Shown: positions 57,554-64,000 of the stretch, one piece after another
How the letters are laid out: each line of letters opens with the position of its first letter
Numbering within the stretch: position 1 is the stretch's first letter
Origin: Bradyrhizobium sp. RP6
GTDB lineage: Bacteria > Pseudomonadota > Alphaproteobacteria > Rhizobiales > Xanthobacteraceae
Assembly (NCBI RefSeq): GCF_003837805.1
Contig: NZ_RQIT01000005.1
Span: 186,001 to 250,000 of the forward strand
DNA length: 64,000 nucleotides
Direction of reading: 5' to 3'
Position numbers and translations under genes: made by a program
The notes under the pieces: generated by a model
Databases searched by the model: none
The model's input: the letters and a program-made list of their open reading frames with translations, nothing else
What the model was told of the DNA's origin: nothing

Positions 57554-59007
57554 GCAACCCTCGACGCTAGTGCGGCGGCAACCGCCTCGTGATCACTGAA
57601 GGGCAGAACCTCTCCGCCGACGATCTGCCCGGTCTCATGGCCCTTGCCGGCGATGAGCAGCGCATCGCCCTCTTCGAGTTCCTCGATCGCGGCGCGGATC
57701 GCCTCGGCGCGGTCGCCGATCTCGCGGGCGCCCTTAGCCGCGGCGAGGATCGCGGCGCGGATGGACTCCGGCTTCTCGCTGCGCGGATTGTCGTCGGTGA
57801 TGATGACGGCGTCGGCGTTCTCGGCCGCGATTTCACCCATGATCGGACGCTTGCCGGCATCGCGGTCGCCGCCGGCGCCGAACACGACGACCAGCCTGCG
57901 CTTCGCATAAGGCCGCAGCGCCTGGAGCGCCTTCGCCAGCGCATCGGGCTTATGCGCATAATCGACGAAGATCGGCGCGCCGTTGCGCTCGCCGACGCGC
58001 TCGAGCCGGCCCTTGGCGCCTTCGAGATGTTCGAGACTTGCGAACACATCTGCCGCGTCGCTGCCGGTGCCGATGGCAAGGCCGGCCGACACCAGCGCGT
58101 TCTCGATCTGGAATTCGCCGACCAGCGGAAGCCGGATCGCGTAGCCCTTGCCGCGATGTTCGAGCGTGAGCTTCTGCGAGAAACCTTCGACCACGGCCTC
58201 CGTGAGACGGATGCCCTCGCCTGCTCCGTCGCCGTTGCGGCCGACCGCCATGACGCGCAGGCCGCGCGCCCTGGCGGCCTCGATCGCTTGGGCCGAGCAA
58301 TCATGATCGGCCGAGATCACTGCGGCGCCGCCCGGCGGCACCAACTCGCGGAACAGGCGGAGCTTGGCGGCGAGATAATGCGCCACGCTCGGATGATAAT
58401 CCATGTGGTCGCGCGAGAGATTGGTGAAGCCGCCGGCGGAGACGCGCACGCCGTCGAGGCGATACTGGTCGAGCCCATGCGAGGAGGCCTCGAAGGCGAG
58501 ATGGGTGACCCCGTCGCGCGCGATCTCATCGATCTGCCGGTGCAATGCGATCGGATCCGGCGTCGTCAGCGAGCCGTAGACGGTGCGCTTGGGCGAGACC
58601 AGGCCGATGGTGCCGATGCTGGCGGAGGCATGCCCCAGCCGCTCCCAGATCTGACGTGTGAAGGCGGCAACCGAGGTCTTGCCGCTGGTTCCGGTCACGG
58701 CGGCGATCGTGGCGGGCTGCGCAGGGAAAAATCTTGCCGCAGCCAGCGCCAGCGCGCGGCGCGGATTGGCGCTCGTGATGAACGGCACCTTGCAGGCGGC
58801 CGGTGCGTGGTCACCGGCGACAGCCACAGCGCCGGCAGCGACCGCGGCATCGACGAAGCGGGCGCCGTCGGTCTTGCTGCCTGCCAGCGCGAAGAAGAGA
58901 TCGCCCGGCTTGACCGCGCGGCTGTCGAGCGCAACGCCGCTCACCTCGAGCGCCGCGGCAGCCGGCTCGATGAGGGCATCATTGCCTAAGAGGTCGCGCA
59001 GCTTCAT
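57550..59007 (-). CDS. murE: UDP-MurNAc-L-Ala-D-Glu--meso-diaminopimelate ligase
   Basis: A 485-residue ATP-dependent ligase. The ATP loop [13 protein letters not shown] is at 104-116; STDGVR-type contacts are replaced by [11 protein letters not shown]; and DNPRSEKP (about 405-412) is the motif that selects meso-diaminopimelate, so the organism has Gram-negative type A1-gamma wall. It lies after ftsI with an 86-base gap and overlaps murF. Confidence 0.96.
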   Translation of the reverse strand: MKLRDLLGNDALIEPAAAALEVSGVALDSRAVKPGDLFFALAGSKTDGARFVDAAVAAGAVAVAGDHAPAACKVPFITSANPRRALALAAARFFPAQPATIAAVTGTSGKTSVAAFTRQIWERLGHASASIGTIGLVSPKRTVYGSLTTPDPIALHRQIDEIARDGVTHLAFEASSHGLDQYRLDGVRVSAGGFTNLSRDHMDYHPSVAHYLAAKLRLFRELVPPGGAAVISADHDCSAQAIEAARARGLRVMAVGRNGDGAGEGIRLTEAVVEGFSQKLTLEHRGKGYAIRLPLVGEFQIENALVSAGLAIGTGSDAADVFASLEHLEGAKGRLERVGERNGAPIFVDYAHKPDALAKALQALRPYAKRRLVVVFGAGGDRDAGKRPIMGEIAAENADAVIITDDNPRSEKPESIRAAILAAAKGAREIGDRAEAIRAAIEELEEGDALLIAGKGHETGQIVGGEVLPFSDHEAVAAALASRVA

Positions 59008-59093
59008 GGTCTTCCAGTCGACATGCCCTGCCGGAAAGCCGAATCCATTAGGAAAAATCCCGACTCAGCACCGGCGATGGCCCACCCGGTTGA

Positions 59094-60860
59094 TTACTGG
59101 GTTGTCCTGGATGCTGCAAGAATAAGGCGCTCGGACGGCGGCAGGTCGAACCGTGGCTCGACGCCGAGAAGCGGCGCGATCCGCTCGATCACCTTGCCGC
59201 CGGTCGGCACCGCGTTCCAGCCCGAGGTGATGAAACCGTGCGTCTCCGGCAGCGCCTGCGGCTCGTCCAGCATGACGAGGACCTGATATTTCGGATCATC
59301 GCACGGCATCACCGCCGTGAAGGAATTGAGCACGCGCTTCTTGGCGTAGCGACCGTTGATGACCTTCTCCGACGTGCCGGTCTTGCCGCCGACATAGTAG
59401 CCCTTGACGTCCGCCTTTCTCGCCGATCCGACTTCGGCATTGAGCCGCATCAGGAACCGCATCTTGTCGCTGGTCTCCGGCTTGATGACGCGCTTGGCCA
59501 TCGCCATGGCTTCGGATTCGCTGCGCTTCATGAATGTCGGCGGAATCAGATAGCCGCCGTTCACGAGCGCGTTGATGCCCATCACCGCTTGCAGCGGCGC
59601 CACCGACAGGCCCTGGCCGAACGCGGCGGTGACCGTGTTCAGCTCGCTCCAGCGCCGCGGCAGCAGCGGCGCCGCGCTCTCCGGCAGTTCGGTGCGCAGC
59701 CGTGTCATCTGGCCCATCTTGGCGAGGAACGCCTTGTGCGCCTCCACGCCCTGGCCGAGCGCGATGCGCGCCGCGCCGATGTTGGACGAGTAGGTGAACA
59801 CTTCCTTGGTGTTGATGAAGCGGCCGAGCGGATGACTGTCGTGGATCGTGAATTTGCCGTAGTGCAGATTTCCGCGCGCGTCCCACATCGAGTTCAGATT
59901 GATCTTGCCGGAATCGAGCGCCATCGCCAGCGTGAACGCCTTGAAGGTCGAGCCCATCTCGTAGACGCCGGTGGTGAGACGGTTGATGCGGTCGGGATCG
60001 TGCGCTTCCTTCGGATTGTTGGGGTCGAAATCGGGCAGCGAGACCATCGCCACGATCTCGCCGGTCTTGACGTTGGAGACGATGCCGGAAGCGGCCTTGG
60101 CGTGGAACTTGTCCTTGGCCTTGAGCAGCTCGTCGCGCAGCGCGTGCTCGACGCGCAGATCGACCGCGAGCTCGATCGGCTTCTGCAGCCGGTCGGTGGC
60201 AAAACCGGCGCGGTGGAGATCGGCGAGCCCCTGATTGTCGAGCCACTTCTCGAGGCCGGCGATGCCCTGATTGTCGATGTTGACGAGACCGATGATGTGG
60301 GCAACCTCGTTGCCGGTCGGATAGACGCGCTTGTTCTCGCGCAGGAAGCCGATGCCGGGAATGCCGAGCTTGTGGATGGCCTGCTGCTGTGCCGGCGTGA
60401 CCTCGCGCTTGAGCCAGGCGAAGCCCTTGCGCGACCTCAAGCGCTCGCGCACCTCGGCCTCGTCGAGGTCGGGAATGGTCGCGGTCAGGAGCTCGATCGC
60501 CTCGTCCTTGTCGATGATGCGGCGCGGCTCGCCGAACAGGCTCGCCGCCTTGACGTCGGTCGCAAGGATCGCGCCGTTGCGGTCGACAATGTCGGGCCGC
60601 GCGGTCGCAACCACCTCCTGCGCCGCGGCGCGGCGCGCCCCGTGGGCGTCGGCGCCGATCGCGAACATCACGAGCCGCCCGCCGATCAAAGCGTAGACCG
60701 AAGCGAAGGCCAGTATCGCAAGGCCCACGCGCGCGCGCGCCTTTGCTGCGCGATCGACATTGCGCCCGTAGAGCAGGCTGCGGATCAGCCGCTGCCGCCA
60801 AGGCTCGGTCGACTTCTCGGTCGACTTTTCGATTGGTTTTGCAGGCGTTGCCGGGCTCAT
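59094..60860 (-). CDS. ftsI: Peptidoglycan D,D-transpeptidase FtsI (PBP3)
   Basis: A 588-residue bitopic penicillin-binding protein that cross-links septal peptidoglycan. After a basic cytoplasmic start and a membrane segment (about 46-67), the pedestal domain follows. Active-site motifs are STFK (about 303), SSN (about 356) and KTGTS (about 491). It overlaps ftsL by four bases. It is the partner of FtsW. Confidence 0.96.
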   Translation of the reverse strand: MSPATPAKPIEKSTEKSTEPWRQRLIRSLLYGRNVDRAAKARARVGLAILAFASVYALIGGRLVMFAIGADAHGARRAAAQEVVATARPDIVDRNGAILATDVKAASLFGEPRRIIDKDEAIELLTATIPDLDEAEVRERLRSRKGFAWLKREVTPAQQQAIHKLGIPGIGFLRENKRVYPTGNEVAHIIGLVNIDNQGIAGLEKWLDNQGLADLHRAGFATDRLQKPIELAVDLRVEHALRDELLKAKDKFHAKAASGIVSNVKTGEIVAMVSLPDFDPNNPKEAHDPDRINRLTTGVYEMGSTFKAFTLAMALDSGKINLNSMWDARGNLHYGKFTIHDSHPLGRFINTKEVFTYSSNIGAARIALGQGVEAHKAFLAKMGQMTRLRTELPESAAPLLPRRWSELNTVTAAFGQGLSVAPLQAVMGINALVNGGYLIPPTFMKRSESEAMAMAKRVIKPETSDKMRFLMRLNAEVGSARKADVKGYYVGGKTGTSEKVINGRYAKKRVLNSFTAVMPCDDPKYQVLVMLDEPQALPETHGFITSGWNAVPTGGKVIERIAPLLGVEPRFDLPPSERLILAASRTTQ

Positions 60861-61249
60861 TGCTTGTCCTCGGGCTGAGGCACGGAGCCCGTCACCGTAT
60901 CGGCATCGCTCGCGGCTTCGATGACGTTCAGCATGGCCCCGATCGGATCGGGTTCGCCCGGCCTGAACATCCGCGGCGGGCGCTCCGGCAGATTCTTCAG
61001 CGAGTCATATTGCGTGCCGTTGACCGGCTTGAGGTGCAGATGCCGGTCGGACAGGCCTTGCAGCCGCAGCGGGGCATCGAGCTTTGCCCACTCGGCCCGC
61101 AGCGCCGCGATCGCATCGCGCTGTTCACGAATCTCCGCATGCAGCCGCAGCACCTTCTCGGTGCGCGCCGTCGAGTCCATTTTGATCCGGTAGACATGGG
61201 CCGCCGCGAAGATCAGCGCACCGATGACGAGGAGGTGGATGATGCGCAT
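60857..61249 (-). CDS. ftsL: Cell division protein FtsL
   Basis: A 130-residue bitopic protein. An N-terminal membrane segment (about 4-20) is followed by a coiled coil with KVLRLHAEIREQRDAIAALRAE, then a Pro-rich end. Divergent in sequence but fixed by position between rsmH and ftsI and by its architecture. It starts three bases after rsmH and overlaps ftsI. Confidence 0.88.
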   Translation of the reverse strand: MRIIHLLVIGALIFAAAHVYRIKMDSTARTEKVLRLHAEIREQRDAIAALRAEWAKLDAPLRLQGLSDRHLHLKPVNGTQYDSLKNLPERPPRMFRPGEPDPIGAMLNVIEAASDADTVTGSVPQPEDKQ

Positions 61250-61252
61250 GCG

Positions 61253-62242
61253 CTAGCCACCCCTCATCACATCGGAGAGTTTCGGCCAGGGCGACGCCTC
61301 GTCGGTCTCATGCGCCGGTGCCGGGGTGCGCTCGGCGGCGCGCAGCTTGGCGGAGCGCGCGCGCGGATTACCCGCAACTTCGTCTTCACCGGCGACGACT
61401 GGCCGCCGCGTCAGAACCCGGAAGCTCGGCGTCACTTGCGCCACCTCCGGCAGATGCCGCGAACCGCCGCCGGTCCTGGAGCGCTCGGCGAGAAAATTCT
61501 TGACGATGCGGTCTTCCAGCGAATGGAACGACACGACGACGAGGCGGCCGCCGGGCTTGAGCATGCGCTCGGCCGCAGCGAGTGCCGTCTCGAGTTCCTC
61601 GAGCTCCTCGTTGACGAAGATGCGCAGCGCCTGGAAAGTCCGCGTCGCCGGATGAATGTCTCCCGGCTTTGAGCGAACCACCCTTCCGACGAGGTCGGCG
61701 AGCGCGCGCGTGGTGGTGAACGGAGTTTCCTGCCGGTCTGCGACAATGGCGCGGGCGATGCGGCGCGAATGCCGCTCCTCGCCGAGGAGATAGATGATGT
61801 CGGCGAGATCGCCTTCCGACGCGCGTGCGACGACGTCAGCGGCGGTCGGGCCGGTCTGCCCCATCCGCATGTCGAGCGGACCGTCGAGACGGAACGAGAA
61901 GCCGCGGCCGGCCTGGTCGAGCTGCATCGAGGACACGCCGACATCCATCACGACGCCGTCGATCGCCTCGACACCTTGCGATGCGCAGACCTCGGCAAGG
62001 TTGGAGAAGCGGTCCTCGACCAGCGTCAGCCGGCCCGTGGAGCGTTCGACCAGTTCGGCACCGGCAGCAATCGCGGTGCGGTCCCGATCGATGGCGATGA
62101 GTCGGGTTCCCGGCACCTCGAGGATCGCGCGGCTATAACCGCCCGCACCAAAAGTGGCGTCGACGTAAACGCCGCCCTCGCGCGGAGCGAGATGCACGAT
62201 GGCCTCACGGCCAAGAACGGGGATATGCGGAACCGGGCTCAT
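61253..62242 (-). CDS. rsmH: 16S rRNA m4C1402 methyltransferase
   Basis: A 329-residue methyltransferase that modifies N4 of C1402 in 16S r[16 protein letters not shown] opens the protein, [14 protein letters not shown] (28-41) is the S-adenosylmethionine loop, [19 protein letters not shown] is the diagnostic centre, and [12 protein letters not shown] and [13 protein letters not shown] lie toward the C-terminus. The ATG at 62242 matches the family start; the long upstream frame does not. It is the first gene of the cluster, with no mraZ upstream. Confidence 0.95.
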   Translation of the reverse strand: MSPVPHIPVLGREAIVHLAPREGGVYVDATFGAGGYSRAILEVPGTRLIAIDRDRTAIAAGAELVERSTGRLTLVEDRFSNLAEVCASQGVEAIDGVVMDVGVSSMQLDQAGRGFSFRLDGPLDMRMGQTGPTAADVVARASEGDLADIIYLLGEERHSRRIARAIVADRQETPFTTTRALADLVGRVVRSKPGDIHPATRTFQALRIFVNEELEELETALAAAERMLKPGGRLVVVSFHSLEDRIVKNFLAERSRTGGGSRHLPEVAQVTPSFRVLTRRPVVAGEDEVAGNPRARSAKLRAAERTPAPAHETDEASPWPKLSDVMRGG

Positions 62243-62683
62243 GCGCGATGCCTGCCGACCGCCCGGCCTGGCATGCAAGCGAGATCGGGGACGAACAAGC
62301 CCATAACGCCTCGAATCATTGCGCGTCGCGGCGGTTCCACGACCAAGCCCTTGTCCAGCATGGTTACCGAGCCCGGTCGTCCCCGGCCACAAACCCAGTG
62401 TTCCCAGTGGAATTTGTCGGGCAGCCATGGGATTCCGAGCCAAAATACGCTTTGGCCGCCTCCGGACGCGGGTCGGCTCTTCATCCCTCAGTAACGGCCC
62501 TTAGCGTTAAGAAAGCGTTGCTCGACTCGATACAACTCGTAAAGGTGACGAGCGGGGTGATGCTTCATCCACACACATCGGCAAAATGCATCCGTTAACC
62601 GCGCCGCGCGATTGCGCGCGGTGGAGGGTAAAGGAATAGTAAAGAGAAGGGCTTGCCCCACTCTCCGTCAGTTCGAGCTGCTC
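62243..62683. promoter_or_regulatory. Divergent region between rsmH and the amidase gene; no mraZ
   Basis: A 441-base region expected to hold the dcw promoter and that of the amidase. No MraZ-like frame is present. A perfect hairpin CCGCGCG-ATTG-CGCGCGG lies at 62604-62621 in the amidase leader. GTTAAC occurs at 62594-62599. No site was assigned to a regulator. Confidence 0.45.
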
Positions 62684-63547
62684 ATGCCCTCCGGTTCGTC
62701 CACACCGTCTGGATCCGATTCGAAGCGTCAACGTGTTCTCCCGGTTCCCAAGGCCGTGGCGAGCCTGCGGACCTTCGAGCCCGACTCATCGATCGTCTCG
62801 GACATCATCCCCTCGCCCAACCATGGCGAGCGCAACAAGGGACGGCAGCCGGACATGATCGTGCTGCACTACACCGGCATGCCCGATGTCGAGGGCGCGC
62901 TGGCACGACTGTGCACGGCTGGCACCGAAGTCTCGGCGCATTATGTCGTGCTGGAGGACGGCCGCATCGTGCAATGCGTGCCCGAGGCCAAGCGCGCCTG
63001 GCACGCCGGCGTCTCCTCCTGGGCCGGCGAGGACGACATCAACTCCTGCTCGATCGGCATCGAGATCATCAATCGCGGCCACGACTGGGGCTATCCGGAA
63101 TATCCGCTGCGCCAGATCGCCGCCGTGATCGCGCTGTGCCGCGGCATCATGCTCCGCCGCAAGGTGCCGGCCCACCGGGTGCTCGGCCATTCCGACGTCG
63201 CGCCCGCGCGCAAGAAGGACCCCGGCGAGAAGTTTCCGTGGCATTCGCTGGCCAATTCCGGCGTCGGCCACTGGGTCACGCCCGCCCCGATCGTGCGCGG
63301 CGAGACTCTGATGCTCGGCACCATCAGCGACGCCGTGCTGAGCATGCAGCAGGCGCTCGCCAGATACGGCTACGGCGTGCCCCTGAACGGCAAATACGAC
63401 GCTGCGACGATGGAAGTCGTCACCGCCTTCCAGCGTCATTTCCGTCCCGCGCGGCTCGATGGCGTCGCGGATCATTCGACACTGTCGACACTGCGGGCAC
63501 TGCTGGCGAGCTTGCCGGAGGAAGGGACGGCGGTGGCGTCGAAGTGA
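62684..63547 (+). CDS. N-acetylmuramoyl-L-alanine amidase, AmiD-like, with peptidoglycan-binding domain
   Basis: A 287-residue amidase of the Amidase_2 fold that cuts between MurNAc and L-Ala. Zinc ligands and active-site residues are visible in VLHYTGM (His62), SAHYVV (about 85) and RVLGHSDVAPARKKDPG (His near 171). A C-terminal PG_binding_1 domain (about 210-285) has LNGKYDAATMEVVTAFQRHF. No signal peptide is seen from the ATG at 62684; alternative starts are GTG 62621 or TTG 62612. It is divergent from the dcw cluster, so wall turnover and synthesis share a promoter region. Confidence 0.9.
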   Translation: MPSGSSTPSGSDSKRQRVLPVPKAVASLRTFEPDSSIVSDIIPSPNHGERNKGRQPDMIVLHYTGMPDVEGALARLCTAGTEVSAHYVVLEDGRIVQCVPEAKRAWHAGVSSWAGEDDINSCSIGIEIINRGHDWGYPEYPLRQIAAVIALCRGIMLRRKVPAHRVLGHSDVAPARKKDPGEKFPWHSLANSGVGHWVTPAPIVRGETLMLGTISDAVLSMQQALARYGYGVPLNGKYDAATMEVVTAFQRHFRPARLDGVADHSTLSTLRALLASLPEEGTAVASK

Positions 63548-63584
63548 CGGCCTGGCCTCCCCGTCATTGCGGAGTGTATGGCCC

Positions 63585-64000
63585 CTACCCCATCTCCCTC
63601 ATCCTCCGTGCATAGAGCCGCCGCAACGGCTCGAGCTGCGTTGCGTCCGTCGCCGCACGATAGGCATCTCGCGCCTCATCCTTGCGGCCAAGCCGCCGCA
63701 ACAGATCCGCCCTCACCGCGGGCAACAGCCCATAGCCGCGAAGCCCGCCGCGCGCGGTGATCGCATCAACGAGATCGAGCGCCCGTGCCGGCCCATCGAC
63801 CATCGAGACCGCCGCGGCATGGTTGAGCTCGATCACCGGCGAGGGGTTGATACGCAGCAGCACCTCGTAGAGCCCGGCGATCTGCGGCCAGTCGGTCTGC
63901 TCGAAGCTGGGCGCGCGCGCATGCAGTGCGGCGATCGCGGCCTGCACCGCGTAAGGCTGCGGCTGGGCGGGCACGCGCAATGCGTCCTCCACCAGCCGCA
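63585..64000 (-). CDS. C-terminal part of an ECF sigma factor (ECF42-like), cut by the window edge
   Basis: The frame runs from the stop at 63585 leftward in transcription to beyond base 64000. The visible part is the extended C-terminal domain of ECF42-type sigma factors: AVQAAIAALHARAPSFEQTDW, split as QAAIAALHARAP and DWPQIAGLYEVLLRINPSPV, then GYGLLPAVRADLLRRLG and RDAYRAATD. It forms helical repeats like TPR. The sigma-2 and sigma-4 domains lie outside the window. It converges on the amidase gene. Confidence 0.82.
   Translation of the reverse strand, partial: RLVEDALRVPAQPQPYAVQAAIAALHARAPSFEQTDWPQIAGLYEVLLRINPSPVIELNHAAAVSMVDGPARALDLVDAITARGGLRGYGLLPAVRADLLRRLGRKDEARDAYRAATDATQLEPLRRLYARRMREMG

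Noticed and set aside
62390..62440. TGGG-type direct repeats upstream of rsmH as MraZ boxes
   Set aside because: The spacing is nine bases rather than the ten of known MraZ repeats, only two good units exist, and no mraZ gene is seen.

Overview
This window looks like the chromosome of a Bradyrhizobium-type alphaproteobacterium (Bradyrhizobiaceae/Nitrobacteraceae). The basis is high GC, an alphaproteobacterial dcw cluster with long-linker FtsZ, a TTG-started Flp pilin, an ECF42-like sigma factor with a TPR-like tail, and several families of GC-rich intergenic palindromes of the kind seen in that group. The taxon is inferred from gene content and sequence style; no search was run. No tRNA, rRNA, CRISPR array, insertion sequence or prophage was recognised.

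Left third (1-30 kb): metabolic and envelope genes in short transcription units. They include a TRAP transporter binding protein, a secreted caspase-like protein, a Spy/LTXXQ-like protein with a tandem repeat, a GlcD-type FAD oxidase, a UvrD/PcrA helicase followed by an orphan HicB, secreted Cys-rich and OmpA-like proteins, an epimerase plus ICMT-like methyltransferase pair, a sorbosone-dehydrogenase-like protein, aspartate dehydrogenase and a tartrate/isopropylmalate-type dehydrogenase. There follows a 3.5 kb block of three alpha/beta hydrolases around a CGNR zinc-finger regulator, then an ABC-2 exporter, an L,D-transpeptidase, a glycerophosphodiesterase, a membrane spermidine-synthase-like fusion and a phytoene-desaturase-like oxidoreductase.

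Middle (30-35.5 kb): Flp pilin, PrmA, a short basic protein, an M24B aminopeptidase P and a Bcr/CflA drug-efflux MFS protein.

Right half (35.5-62.3 kb): one long minus-strand division and cell-wall region. In transcription order it is rsmH-ftsL-ftsI-murE-murF-mraY-murD-(small membrane protein)-ftsW-murG-murC-murB-ddl-ftsQ-ftsA-ftsZ, then lpxC, bamD, recN and ligA. It encodes the cytoplasmic steps of peptidoglycan synthesis from UDP-MurNAc onward, lipid I and II formation, the SEDS/PBP pair FtsW-FtsI, the early divisome, the committed step of lipid A synthesis and outer-membrane protein assembly. A divergent AmiD-type amidase and the C-terminal end of an ECF sigma factor close the window.

The most unusual features are: a multi-hairpin palindromic element inserted in frame in the UvrD/PcrA gene between the Walker B and GDDDQ motifs; two tandem 31-nt operator-like blocks with identical GTAAC-N21-GTTAC geometry between the CGNR regulator and an Asp-nucleophile hydrolase; and a dcw cluster whose gaps from murD to ddl hold palindromic repeats of five kinds, together with an unrecognised membrane-protein gene. 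No mraZ is seen upstream of rsmH.
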